NCBI GenBank assembly: GCA_946407095.1
Contig: CAMJMR010000010.1
Coordinates: forward strand, 1-63,173
Direction: 5' to 3'
DNA length: 63,173 bases
Source: an uncultured Selenomonadales bacterium
Lineage (GTDB): Bacteria; Bacillota; Negativicutes; Selenomonadales; Selenomonadaceae
A program made the position numbers and the translations under genes. The notes beneath the pieces were generated by a model, which saw only the letters and a list, made by a program, of their open reading frames with translations, searched no databases and was not told the DNA's origin. Positions 44,146 through 53,374 of the stretch are shown piece after piece (the first letter of the stretch is position 1; each line of letters starts with the position of its first letter).

Positions 44146-45309
44146 TCAACCTCCAAGTGTAAGCTTAACCTGCGCGGCAACCTTCCGCATGACGTCAGCG
44201 GTCTGCACCAAAGCCATTCGGACAAAGCCCTCGCCGTTCGCGCCGAAAGCAGAGCCGGGCGTCACCAAAACGTTTGACCGCTCAAGCAAAGTCGCAACGA
44301 ATTCCTCGGACGTGCCGAAGCCTTCGGGAACTGCCGCCCATACGAACATGGTAGCCTTAGGCTTGTCGACTCGCCAACCCGCCGCGTTCAGCCCGTCAAT
44401 CAAAGCGTCAATGCGCTCGACGTAAGCCGCCCGCGTCGCGTCAATCACTTCCTGCGGACTTCGCAACGCCGTAACGGCCGCCTTTTGAATCGGCAGGAAC
44501 AACCCGTAGTCAATGTTGCTTTTGAGGAGCTTGACGCGCTTGACGACCTCGCGGTTGCCTAAGCAGAAACCGACGCGCGCGCCCGCGAAGCCGTAAGTTT
44601 TCGACAAAGAATTGAACTCGACGCCCACATCCTTCGCGCCCTTGAAGCTTAGGAAACTTAAGCCGCGTGTTCCGTCGAAAATCAATTCGCTGTAGGCGTT
44701 GTCGTGCAGGACGACGATGTCATTGCGCTTGGCGAAGTGAATCAGCCGCTCGTAAAAATCGGCGGGCGCAACGGCAGTCGTCGGGTTGTTCGGATAGGAC
44801 ACTACCATGAACTTGGCGCGGGCGGCCACGTCGGCGGGAATTTTGTCAAGCTGAATAACGTAGTCGTGTTCGGGCAGTTGCGGCATGTGGAAAAGCTCGG
44901 AGCCCGCAAGTTTCGGGCCGTCGGCGAAAATCGGATAGCACGGGTCGGGCACAAGCGTCAAATCGCCGTCGTCAATGATAGTCAAGGCGATGTGCGACAA
45001 ACCCTCCTGCGAACCCCACAGCGAACAAATTTCCTTAGCAGGGTCAAGCTCGACGCCGTAGCAACGACGATACCAATCGCTTGCCTCGTTAAGCAGTTCG
45101 CGGGTGTCGGTTATGGCGTAAACGTAATTTTCGGGCTTGAGAGCCTCCTCGGCCAAAACCTTCATGACGTGCGCGGGCGGCGGGATATTCGGCGCGCCTA
45201 TCGACAAATCGATAACCTCCGTGCCCGTCGAAAGTTTTGCTTGCTTCATGGCGGCAAGGCGGGCGAAAACTCCTTCGCCGAAAAGATTCATACGCTTTGC
45301 GAATTTCAA
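44146..45309 (-). CDS. PLP-dependent class I/II aminotransferase
   Basis: A 387-residue fold-type I aminotransferase, closest by motif to the LL-diaminopimelate/alanine-type transaminases. PLP-site features are SYPNNPTTA, the Asp/Tyr of LHDNAYSELIFDG, the Schiff-base Lys in SLSKTYGFAGARVGF (about residue 237) and a C-terminal Arg in GFVRMALV. The substrate is not fixed by sequence; alanine, aspartate or diaminopimelate are all possible. It starts at a TTG behind GGGAGG. Its partner in the operon is glycerate kinase, hinting at serine/glycerate metabolism, which is inference. Confidence 0.85.
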   Translation of the reverse strand: MKFAKRMNLFGEGVFARLAAMKQAKLSTGTEVIDLSIGAPNIPPPAHVMKVLAEEALKPENYVYAITDTRELLNEASDWYRRCYGVELDPAKEICSLWGSQEGLSHIALTIIDDGDLTLVPDPCYPIFADGPKLAGSELFHMPQLPEHDYVIQLDKIPADVAARAKFMVVSYPNNPTTAVAPADFYERLIHFAKRNDIVVLHDNAYSELIFDGTRGLSFLSFKGAKDVGVEFNSLSKTYGFAGARVGFCLGNREVVKRVKLLKSNIDYGLFLPIQKAAVTALRSPQEVIDATRAAYVERIDALIDGLNAAGWRVDKPKATMFVWAAVPEGFGTSEEFVATLLERSNVLVTPGSAFGANGEGFVRMALVQTADVMRKVAAQVKLTLGG

Positions 45310-45345
45310 AGTATCATCCTCCCAAAAAATTTTAACGAACGAATT

Positions 45346-45546
45346 TAGAGGCCGTCATGGATGACGGCCGCGCCGCTTACTGAGCGTGATGCGAAGTAGC
45401 GGCGCACAGTCGGCTTCGGGTAGCGCGGGCGTTGCGAAGGTGGTCAGCAGCTAGCGCCTTTCTTTGCTTACTTTCTTTGGCGCTGTCAAAGAAAGTAAGA
45501 TTAAAAATAATTCTATGAGACCTTTCTTGCGCGGGAAGAAAGGGCT
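45346..45546 (-). repeat. Repeat family B, copy B4 (inverted)
   Basis: The reverse complement matches B2: CCCTTTCTTCCCGCGCAAGAAAGG, TCATAGAATTATTTTTAA, hairpin CTTACTTTCTTTG / CAAAGAAAGTAAG, GCGCCGCTACTTCGCATCACG, and a terminal GGCCGTCATCCATGACGGCC hairpin. It abuts the stop codon of the double-receiver gene. Confidence 0.83.
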
Positions 45547-46377
45547 TCAGCCGCTTAAGTCCCAATCGCGGACGGTAAGATTCGTCACGACGTTAATCAG
45601 CCGCTTCTTGTCCTCGCGCGCCAAGGGAATTTCGGGCTCCGGCTCAGCTTCAACCTTTTTCGCGGGTCTGTAAATCGTTCTGTTTGCGAACGACGAATCC
45701 TCGGCACTCAACGCTTTCAACTTGTCGGACATCTCAATCAGCTCATCGACGCCCATCACCGCCAGGGGCATTGCGAAAAGTTTTTCATTCGCCGCCATGA
45801 ACTTTAAAATCTTAAAGCCGTCAATGAACTTCATATCCGCGCAGGTGATGACCAAAATTATGTTGTACTCGCGAAGAATCTTTATCGCGTCGTCGCCCGC
45901 CGCCGTCAACGCCTCGTATGGGAAATTTTCTTCGACGACCTTTTTCATTGCCGCCAACTCTTTCGCGTCGTTGCCGATTATCAGCACGCGTTCAATCGAC
46001 TTGTGAATGTCTTCGAGCTTTTTCTTGACGCGCTCCGCCAAATCGTCGGGCAAAAGCGGTTTCATTATGTAATCCCGAACGCCCAGCTCCAAAGCCTGGC
46101 GCACGTTCCTTTTGTTGCCCGAAGCCGTCAACATCATGACGGGCACGCCCGCTATCGTCGCGTCGGCGCGAATTTCCTGCAACGTCTCCAGTCCGTCGAA
46201 GTATGGCATCAGAATGTCGAGCAAAACCAAATCGACGTGCTGCTTGCGCATAATGTCGAGCCCGACTATCCCGTTGTCGACGCAAATCACCTTGCACGAC
46301 AATTTCCGCTCCAAAATCACCTTCGCGACCTTCAAGTTCATTTCGTCGTCGTCGATGACCAAAATCACACTTTCCAT
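45547..46377 (-). CDS. Double-receiver response regulator
   Basis: A 276-residue protein with two CheY-like domains and no output domain. The first (about 1-120) is intact: acidic DDDE at 9-12, phospho-acceptor Asp54 in LLDILMP, MLTAS and KP. The second (about 128-245) is degenerate, with Cys in place of the acceptor Asp (VITCADM). The ATG at 46377 has GGGGAGG upstream. It follows the GGDEF regulator with a likely terminator between them, and probably acts as a phosphate sink or adaptor for the hybrid kinase; that is inference. Confidence 0.83.
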   Translation of the reverse strand: MESVILVIDDDEMNLKVAKVILERKLSCKVICVDNGIVGLDIMRKQHVDLVLLDILMPYFDGLETLQEIRADATIAGVPVMMLTASGNKRNVRQALELGVRDYIMKPLLPDDLAERVKKKLEDIHKSIERVLIIGNDAKELAAMKKVVEENFPYEALTAAGDDAIKILREYNIILVITCADMKFIDGFKILKFMAANEKLFAMPLAVMGVDELIEMSDKLKALSAEDSSFANRTIYRPAKKVEAEPEPEIPLAREDKKRLINVVTNLTVRDWDLSG

Positions 46378-46446
46378 CCACAAAACCTCCCCGATTAAAT
46401 CAAGCGGTGTTCTCATCGTCTCTCAGGGTATGTTGCCTTGATTGTA

Positions 46447-46475
46447 ATAAAAAACCGCCTCAAACTTCAAGGCGG
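46447..46475 (-). terminator. Terminator after the GGDEF regulator
   Basis: On the minus strand CCGCCT, a 9-base loop, AGGCGG, then TTTTTTATT. It would limit read-through from the kinase operon into the double-receiver gene. Confidence 0.72.
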
Positions 46476-46549
46476 CGACCACTTTAAAAGTGGCTAACCA
46501 AAACCGTTTTCTTCTGCATATCAAGCCATTCCGCTGACACTTCAATCGA

Positions 46550-47818
46550 TTAAAAAATTTTTTCGCGCTCGAAGGAAATCTTATCGGCAAGCGGCCTCGG
46601 CAGCCGTGAAAAGATTCGCTCCTTGACGCCGTCAGCCTCCGCCTCTGTCGCCTCCGGCAACAGTGCGAAAAATTTTTTCCCGCTCTGCGAAACGCAATCG
46701 CTCCGCCGCAACGATTCAATCAACACATCTTTGAACGCCTCCTCCGAGGCCGCCGCGCTCAACGTGAACTGAATCAGCGTCAAGCCCTTGCCGTAACTGT
46801 CGGCCATGCGCGCCAACAGCCGGTAAATTTTTTTGAACGTCTCGAAGTCGACGAAGTACGCGCCCGCCTCCGCATTGCGTTCGCCCAAAATCATGCGCAG
46901 TTGCGAAAGACCGCCGACCGTCGACACTTCCGCGTGACTGTGCGCGCCGAAAATCGCCAGCCCGTGCTTGCCGTGCTGTTTGACGTTGTAAAGCGCGCTG
47001 TCCGCCTTCCTGTAGAGCGTCGCGAAGTCAATGCCCTCGTCGGGGACGAACACCGCACCTATCGACGCGCCCAACGGAATTTGCATATCCGCGCCCATAA
47101 GTCTCTTGGCGGCGGTCAAAAGTTTTTCGTTGAGGAAAACGGTTTTATCCCGCAAAATCTTTTCGTCGCCGACATTGTGCAGGAAGGCAATGAATTCGTC
47201 GCCGCCCATGCGTCCCGCCAAATCGTTGCCGCGCGTTATCTCCTTTATCAGCTTGGCGAAGTGAATCAGAATTTTGTCGCCCATGGCGTGCCCGTAAAGG
47301 TCGTTGACGAGCTTGAAGCTGTCCAGGTCAATCATAAGCAACGCGCCCGCCGAGGCCTTGACGCGTTCGCCGATTTCCTTTTGCGCCGCCGATTTGTTAA
47401 GCAGACCCGTCAGCGGGTCGGTCGAAGCGGCAGTTTCCAGCCCGTGAATCTTGTCGAGGTTGTCGATTATGTTGCTCACGCGCCGCAGCAAAACGTCAGG
47501 CTTTAAGGGCTTGTGAATGTAGTCGGCCGCGCCCAGCTCAAAGCCCTTGCTTTCGGACTCTTCGCTTTCGTCGGCGGTCATGAACATCATCGGGACGGGC
47601 TCCGCACTCATTGCCTGCAAGATTTTTTGCAGTTCGTAGCCGTCGAGTTCGGGCATCATCAAATCGCTCAAGACCATATCGGGGCGTTCGTTGCGGAAAA
47701 GTTCAATCGCCTCCGCGCCCGTCGTTGCGGTTATCACTTCGTATTTCCGAGAGAGAATGCGCCGCGCCATCATCAGCATCATTTCCTCGTCGTCGACGAT
47801 TAATATCTTGCTCATCAT
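46550..47818 (-). CDS. Response regulator with GGDEF domain (diguanylate cyclase)
   Basis: A 422-residue PleD-like protein. An N-terminal receiver (1-120) has DDEE and phospho-acceptor Asp52 (SDLMMP). The GGDEF domain has an intact active site GGDEF (205-209) and an RxxD inhibitory site (RGND, 196-199) exactly five residues upstream, so c-di-GMP synthesis with product inhibition is expected. A third region (about 305-422) has no recognised family, although it is similar in position to a degenerate second cyclase-like module. Its start overlaps the hybrid kinase stop by four bases (ATGA), so the kinase is probably its phosphodonor. Confidence 0.9.
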   Translation of the reverse strand: MMSKILIVDDEEMMLMMARRILSRKYEVITATTGAEAIELFRNERPDMVLSDLMMPELDGYELQKILQAMSAEPVPMMFMTADESEESESKGFELGAADYIHKPLKPDVLLRRVSNIIDNLDKIHGLETAASTDPLTGLLNKSAAQKEIGERVKASAGALLMIDLDSFKLVNDLYGHAMGDKILIHFAKLIKEITRGNDLAGRMGGDEFIAFLHNVGDEKILRDKTVFLNEKLLTAAKRLMGADMQIPLGASIGAVFVPDEGIDFATLYRKADSALYNVKQHGKHGLAIFGAHSHAEVSTVGGLSQLRMILGERNAEAGAYFVDFETFKKIYRLLARMADSYGKGLTLIQFTLSAAASEEAFKDVLIESLRRSDCVSQSGKKFFALLPEATEAEADGVKERIFSRLPRPLADKISFEREKIF

Positions 47819-50800
47819 CCTGCCTCCAAGTACTGCTTAATTTCTTCACGAACTTTTTTATAAACCGTCATCAAGTCGGCGTGATTCGCTCTGATAAAGT
47901 CGAAGTCGGCGTCCTTAGCCGCCAGCTCCAAATTTTTAGCCCGTTCGCTCAAGGCGGTCGCGCCGATTGACAACGACGTTGACTTAAGCGCGTGGACGAG
48001 GATTTGATAATTTTTCCAGTCGCCCGCGTCGAAGGCGGCTTGAAGCTTGTCGGCACGAGCGGCGTCGGCGAAGGTCGTCAGCATTTCGACGAAAAAGCTT
48101 TTGCTGTCCATGCAATACTTCAAGCCCGTGTCCAAGTCAATATTGGGGCAGGCGGCGGCGAAGTCTTGACGGTCGCGCTTTCCGAATTCGTCTTCGCCAA
48201 CGGGTTCATCTTCGGGCGGCTCAGTCTCAAGTCCAAGCCACTTTGCAATTTCTTCGCGAACTTTTTGGTAAGCCGTCATCAAGTCGGCGTGATTGGCTCT
48301 GATAAAGTCAAAGTCGGCGTCCTTAGCGGCGAGCTCCAAAGCCTTTGCCTTATCGCTCAAAGCGGCCGCTCCGATTGACAACGACGTTGACTTGAGCGCG
48401 TGGACGAGGATTTGATAATTTTTCCAGTCGCCAGCGTCGAAGGCGGCTTGAATCTTGTCGGCGCGCGCGGCGTCGGCGAAAGTCGTCAGCATTTCGACGA
48501 AAAAGCTTTTGCTGTCCATGCAGTACTTCAAGCCCGTGTCCAAGTCAATATCTGGGCAGGCGGCGGCGAAGTCTTGACGGGCGCGCTTGCCGAATTCATC
48601 TTCGCCAACGGGTTCGTTGTCTTCGGGCGGCTGTTCAATCTGCGCGGTCGGCGCGGGAATGTCTTCCTTTTCGTCCGAAGCGAACGAAACAATTTCGGCG
48701 GGCAAGTACTTTGCCAAAATCGCCTCCAGTTCGGCAATGTCAATCGGTTTGCTCAAGTAGTCGTCGAAGCCTTCGCGCAGATATAATTCGCGCATTCCGG
48801 CAATCGCGCTGGCAGTGAGCATGACAACCGCCGTCTTGTCGCTCAAAATATTTTCGCGGCGCATGACCTTCAACGTCTCAAGGCCGTTCATGCCGGGCAT
48901 CATGTTGTCGAGGAAGATTATGTGATAAAAATTTTTCTTCGCCATCTCAATGCACTGTCGGCCGCTGTCGGCGAGTTCGGGGACGATTTTGTTGCGCTTT
49001 AGCAGGGCAGTGACGACTTTCAAGTTCATATCGTTGTCGTCGACAGCCAAAACCTTCGCGCCCGCCGCAACCAAAAATTTTTTCTCCGAGCCGTTGTCGA
49101 CGGGTTTAAGGTGGCGTTCGTCGTATTCGCCGACGGGATGCCTGTCAATGATTCGCTGAATCAGATTGAAAGAAAATTCCGAGCCTTTGCCGTATTCGCT
49201 TGCAACTTCGAGCCGACTGTCCATCATGCCCAAAAGTTTTTGGACAATCGCGATACCCAAGCCCGTGCCCTCAATGTTGCGATTTTTCTCTTCGTCGAGG
49301 CGTTGGAAGGATTGAAACAGCTTGCCCATGTCCTCCTTGCGAATGCCAATGCCCGTGTCGCTGACTTTGACTTGAAGGGCAAAGGTGTCGGCGTCGACGG
49401 CCTTGCCGCCCATGTGCAGGGTGACCGAGCCCGTGTGCGTGTACTTGACGGCGTTGGTTAGGATGTTCGTGACGATTTGGCGGAGGCGCACGTCGTCGCC
49501 GTAAAGACTTTGCGGCAAGCCCGAATCGATGTCCGTTTTGAATTCGAGCCCCTTCTTGCGAGCCTTTTCCGAAATCATGTGAACGAGGTCGTCAATCAGC
49601 CTCAAGGTTTCGTAGCGCACAGGGATAATTTCCATTTTGCCGTCTTCAATCTTGCTGAAGTCGAGAATCGAGTTAATCAGCGTCAAAAGCGTCTTGCCCG
49701 CGCTCTGAATGTTGTGGGCGTATTCGATGACGTCGGGGTTGCGGCCTTCGCGAAGAATCATTTCGTTCATGCCGAGGACGGCGTTAATCGGCGTGCGAAT
49801 CTCATGGCTCATCTGCGCGAGGAATTGAGACTTCGCCTGGCTTGCGGCGAGCGCGGTATCGGAGGCTTCTTGCAATTGCCGATTGACCGAGGCTTGCCAA
49901 CTCAACAGCCGACTTATCAGCGTGTTGACGATGACGATGCAAATGCTCAACAGCGCGATAAACACGATGCCCAAAATAAAAATGTTGCCGTAAATATTCC
50001 ACCAGCTGTTGGCGACGATAACCGTAAATTGCGAGGTGACATTCTTTTTGGCGAGGCAGGAAACGTATTTGCCCGAATAATCGCGGAAAGTTCGGATGTC
50101 GTTGCTTTCAAAGTTGTTGGCGTATTCGGTGCCGCTTATGTCCGTCATGCGCTTCTTGGACATTTGATATTCGTTATTGGGATGATTGATTATTATGCCG
50201 TTGCGGTCGACGAGGAACGCGTAGCCGTCCTTGGTGTAGCTTTCGCCCAAAACCTGCGTCAAGCGGTCGAGATAAAAGTCAATCGCGAAAATGCCGACGA
50301 ATTCGCCTTTGCGCCCGAAAACAATCTTCGCCATGGTGACGCAATACATACCGGTTTGGGCGTCGAGGTAGGGCGCAGAGACGCTGAAACCGCTGACAGA
50401 TTTTTCCGCGTCGATGTACCACGGCCGCTTATCCACGCGCCATTCGGGGTCGCTTGATTCCCAGCCGTTGTTCATTATGACTTGGTGCTGATTGTACGGG
50501 TTGGCGAGGTAGCAGACGGACATTTCGGGATAGTGCTTTGCAATGCCGTCGAGGAACTTCACGGCGGAAGGATAATCGTTCATGAGTTCGGGGTGTTCGC
50601 TTAGGATGTTCGCTAACATGAGCAAGATACTGCGCTGCTTTTCAATCCAGTTGGACAGTTGGTGTTCGTAGGTGTCGACGGCGCGATTCATTTTGGTGTC
50701 GCCGTCGCTTAGCGTCGTCCGCAAGCAAATGACGAACGCCACGACCATTGCCACAGTCAAGACCGCGATAATCCCGCCGCGAGCGTAGCGGCTGATTTTG

Positions 50801-52017
50801 GAAAGTTCTTTGCCTTGGACAGTTTTTTCGGCGGAAGATTTCTTTTTGTCGCTTGAAATGATTGTCGAGTAGGAAAACAAATCGTCGAGCATGTCGGAGA
50901 GCTTGAGAGCCGATTCGCGAACCTTGGCGGCGTTTTCGGCGGGGTTGCCGTCCGTTTGGAAACCTTCGACGTTTGAGAGCTTCAAAATATTTTTCAGCGG
51001 GTCGCGCAGTTTTTTTGACAGCCGCGATAAAAATTCTTCCTTGACGTGCAAAGCATTTTCGGCGCGGAGCCCGTTGCGCATGGCGTTGAGATAGAAGAAA
51101 ATTATCGCCAACATCATAATCAAGCTTAGAATCGTCGTAAAGAACATTTGCCTGTGGCTGTCGCGATAAAATGCCCGATTGTCTATGCTTAAGATGATGT
51201 ACCAGCCGTTGGGAGTCTTGCTGCTGAAAATCGTGTGGTCTTCGCCGTCAATCGTCGCGGTGAAGCTTTCGCGGCTGTCGGCCTGCAAAATGCGCGCCAA
51301 AATGCCTTCGTATTCGGGCAACTTGTCCGAAACTTTCTGCCCGACCAGATTCATGTCGTTGTAGCCGATAATCATGCCGCCATCCGTGACGATTAACGCT
51401 TTGCGGTCTTTGTTCGCGCTCATCTTCCGAATGAAGTATTGAACGTCGGCGAACGTGAAATCCATTGCCACGACGGTCTGATTGTCGTCAAGCATTTTGG
51501 AAATCGTGTAGCACATCGTGCCGGTCATTGCGTCGACGTAGGGCTCGGTGAAGTAAACCTTGCCGGGATTTTCAGCCGCGCCCTTGTACCAGAGCCTTTC
51601 GGGAGCGTGATAATCGGGCGGCATATCGAAATCGGGGATAATCGTCCAATCTTTGCCCGCAATGTAGGCATTGAAGCAGACGCCGCCCGTCATATTTTTT
51701 TGTTCGCGTTTGCGGCGGTAGAAATATTTTTCCAGGTCTTCAAGCGAAACTTTGGCACTTAGCATTTGTTCCGCCTCCATGGACATTTGCAAGGTCGCGC
51801 CCTCCGCCTGATACAGCACGCTTTGAAAGTCGCCGCGAATCACTTCCAGTTGCGTTTGACCCATTTCCTCCGCCTGGTACGCCGTCATGCGATAGATTAG
51901 GCGCACGTTGATTGTTATGACGAATAGGAAAATCAGCGTGATGGCGATTATTATTGCGAAGTCGCTCCGCTTGCCGCTCCTTAGGATTTGCCAGTCTTGT
52001 AAAAATTTCTTGCGCAT
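47815..52017 (-). CDS. Giant hybrid histidine kinase with two sensor modules and two Hpt domains
   Basis: A 1400-residue membrane kinase from the ATG at 52017 (AAGGG 8 bases upstream). In order: membrane helix (20-42), extracytoplasmic Cache-type sensor (about 45-290), helix (291-312), a HisKA-like helix pair lacking the His (FLSRLSKKLRDPLKNIL, 329-345), helix (414-432), a second Cache-type sensor (about 440-672), helix (675-700), true HisKA with His738 (MSHEIRTPINAVLGM), HATPase with GTGLGIAIV, receiver with Asp1037, and two Hpt domains (His1206 and His1342). The sensors share a WYIDA/WYKGA and PYVDA/PYLDA pattern known from dCache proteins. It should signal to the overlapping GGDEF regulator. 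Confidence 0.92.
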   Translation of the reverse strand: MRKKFLQDWQILRSGKRSDFAIIIAITLIFLFVITINVRLIYRMTAYQAEEMGQTQLEVIRGDFQSVLYQAEGATLQMSMEAEQMLSAKVSLEDLEKYFYRRKREQKNMTGGVCFNAYIAGKDWTIIPDFDMPPDYHAPERLWYKGAAENPGKVYFTEPYVDAMTGTMCYTISKMLDDNQTVVAMDFTFADVQYFIRKMSANKDRKALIVTDGGMIIGYNDMNLVGQKVSDKLPEYEGILARILQADSRESFTATIDGEDHTIFSSKTPNGWYIILSIDNRAFYRDSHRQMFFTTILSLIMMLAIIFFYLNAMRNGLRAENALHVKEEFLSRLSKKLRDPLKNILKLSNVEGFQTDGNPAENAAKVRESALKLSDMLDDLFSYSTIISSDKKKSSAEKTVQGKELSKISRYARGGIIAVLTVAMVVAFVICLRTTLSDGDTKMNRAVDTYEHQLSNWIEKQRSILLMLANILSEHPELMNDYPSAVKFLDGIAKHYPEMSVCYLANPYNQHQVIMNNGWESSDPEWRVDKRPWYIDAEKSVSGFSVSAPYLDAQTGMYCVTMAKIVFGRKGEFVGIFAIDFYLDRLTQVLGESYTKDGYAFLVDRNGIIINHPNNEYQMSKKRMTDISGTEYANNFESNDIRTFRDYSGKYVSCLAKKNVTSQFTVIVANSWWNIYGNIFILGIVFIALLSICIVIVNTLISRLLSWQASVNRQLQEASDTALAASQAKSQFLAQMSHEIRTPINAVLGMNEMILREGRNPDVIEYAHNIQSAGKTLLTLINSILDFSKIEDGKMEIIPVRYETLRLIDDLVHMISEKARKKGLEFKTDIDSGLPQSLYGDDVRLRQIVTNILTNAVKYTHTGSVTLHMGGKAVDADTFALQVKVSDTGIGIRKEDMGKLFQSFQRLDEEKNRNIEGTGLGIAIVQKLLGMMDSRLEVASEYGKGSEFSFNLIQRIIDRHPVGEYDERHLKPVDNGSEKKFLVAAGAKVLAVDDNDMNLKVVTALLKRNKIVPELADSGRQCIEMAKKNFYHIIFLDNMMPGMNGLETLKVMRRENILSDKTAVVMLTASAIAGMRELYLREGFDDYLSKPIDIAELEAILAKYLPAEIVSFASDEKEDIPAPTAQIEQPPEDNEPVGEDEFGKRARQDFAAACPDIDLDTGLKYCMDSKSFFVEMLTTFADAARADKIQAAFDAGDWKNYQILVHALKSTSLSIGAAALSDKAKALELAAKDADFDFIRANHADLMTAYQKVREEIAKWLGLETEPPEDEPVGEDEFGKRDRQDFAAACPNIDLDTGLKYCMDSKSFFVEMLTTFADAARADKLQAAFDAGDWKNYQILVHALKSTSLSIGATALSERAKNLELAAKDADFDFIRANHADLMTVYKKVREEIKQYLEAG

Positions 52018-52102
52018 GATTAATCCCTTGCCTTTGCCATAGAAAAAAATCTTGCTAAGATTATACGCCATATAGCTGAAAAATTCTCTATTACTTTTCG
52101 GA

Positions 52103-52139
52103 AAATAAAAACCCTCCGTCGCGGAGGGAAACTTTTTTC
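52103..52139. terminator. Hairpin with T runs on both sides
   Basis: CCCTCCG/CGGAGGG stem with AAAA on its left and AAACTTTTTT on its right. It lies between divergent genes, so it may be a residual terminator or a transcription barrier; its role is unclear. Confidence 0.5.
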
Positions 52140-52217
52140 TGCCGGCGTAAGTTGCGCGCCGCCCGAATCAATGCAATAATCGCCGCAATGACCAAAATCT
52201 TTTCGGGAGGCTTCGTC

Positions 52218-53255
52218 ATGAAGAAAAAATTCAGTATGGTTATCGGCAATCCGCCCTATCAGGACGACACCACCGGCGATAACAAAAATTTCGCGCCGCC
52301 CGTCTACAACAAAATCATGGAGGCCGCGCACAAGGTAGCCGACAAAACTATCCTAATCACGCCGGCGCGCTTCCTCTTCGACGCGGGCGGCACTCCCAAG
52401 GACTTCAACCGCCGAATGCTAAATGACCCGCACTTCAAGGTTTTGGAATACGAGCCCGACGCAAGCAAGTACTTCAAAGGCGTGGACATCAAAGGCGGCG
52501 TCGCCATCACCCAATACGACAACACGCGCACTTTCGAGCCCATTGGCATTTTCATTCCTCACGCCGAACTGCGCGCCATTCATCAAAAAGTTGTCGTCGA
52601 CAATCCGAACTTCCGCCCGCTCAGCGAAATTGTCTTCGGGCGCACAAATTATCGCTTGACGGAAAAGTTTATCGAAGCTCACCCCGACGCGCCGTTTCTT
52701 GAACGCAAAAGAGATTTTCTCAAGTCAAACGCCTTTGAATACGCGGCAGATTATTTCTTCGACGAAAAGCCCGACGACGGCAACGAATACGTTCAAATTC
52801 TCGGCTTGCTGAACAATAAGCGATTTTTTAAATGGATTCGCCGCGACTACATACTTCCAAGCGACGAGAATAAAAACTTTGACACGTTTAAAATTTTTGT
52901 TCCTAAGTCGAACGGCTCAGGGGCATTGGGCGAAGTGTTGAGTACACCGCTTGTCGGCTCGCCGCTGGTAGGCAGCACGCAGACTTTCATAACGATTGGA
53001 GCGTTCGACAGCCGCGCAGAGGCGGAGGCTTGCTTGGTTTATGTCAAAAGCAAATTCGCGCGCGCCATGCTGGGCATTTTGAAAATCACGCAAGATAATC
53101 CGCCGCAGACATGGGCAAAGGTGCCGTTGCAAGATTTTTCGGCGACGAGCGACATCGATTGGGGCGAGGCGGTCGACGAACAGCTTTATCGGAAATACGG
53201 GCTGGAGGCGGCGGAGATTGACTTCATCGAGCGGCACGTCAAGGCAATGGACTGA
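52218..53255 (+). CDS. Eco57I-type adenine methylase-like protein
   Basis: A 345-residue protein starting at the ATG at 52218 with GGGAGG upstream. MVIGNPPYQDD (residues 7-17) is the catalytic NPPY motif of N6-adenine methyltransferases. The following KTILITPARFLFDAGGTP and FKGVDIKGGVAITQYD resemble stand-alone Eco57I-type methylase-domain proteins, which commonly begin right at this motif. No FxGxG cofactor motif is seen, so whether the protein methylates by itself is open. It ends FIERHVKAMD, the usual end of that group. It is convergent with the RecQ-like helicase, which suggests a paired defence role (inference). Confidence 0.78.
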   Translation: MKKKFSMVIGNPPYQDDTTGDNKNFAPPVYNKIMEAAHKVADKTILITPARFLFDAGGTPKDFNRRMLNDPHFKVLEYEPDASKYFKGVDIKGGVAITQYDNTRTFEPIGIFIPHAELRAIHQKVVVDNPNFRPLSEIVFGRTNYRLTEKFIEAHPDAPFLERKRDFLKSNAFEYAADYFFDEKPDDGNEYVQILGLLNNKRFFKWIRRDYILPSDENKNFDTFKIFVPKSNGSGALGEVLSTPLVGSPLVGSTQTFITIGAFDSRAEAEACLVYVKSKFARAMLGILKITQDNPPQTWAKVPLQDFSATSDIDWGEAVDEQLYRKYGLEAAEIDFIERHVKAMD

Positions 53256-53257
53256 AG

Positions 53258-53374
53258 CTTGCCTTCGACGACACTTTGACGGCGTTCGCAAAAAAATATT
53301 CCGTCCGCGCAGATTTTTCGACGGCAGATGGAAACACGAGCCTGTTAACGTATTGGAAGGACGGCGGGAATTGA
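53258..53374 (+). pseudogene. Open tail of 38 codons, possible gene remnant
   Basis: In another frame from the methylase, a short open stretch reads LAFDDTLTAFAKKYSVR and ends TYWKDGGN at a TGA (53372-53374) that touches the helicase stop. It has coding-like composition but no start or ribosome site of its own. It may be the 3' remnant of a deleted gene or chance. Confidence 0.3.

Noticed and set aside
48240..48640. Hpt duplication as an assembly artefact
   Set aside because: The two copies differ at scattered bases (for example IQ/LQ, AAAL/ATAL), so it is a real duplication rather than a repeated read, though read mapping would settle it.
52218..53255. Truncated restriction-modification gene missing its N-terminus
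   Set aside because: Starting right at the NPPY motif is, as far as I know, normal for this stand-alone group, and there is a good ribosome site at 52206-52211.
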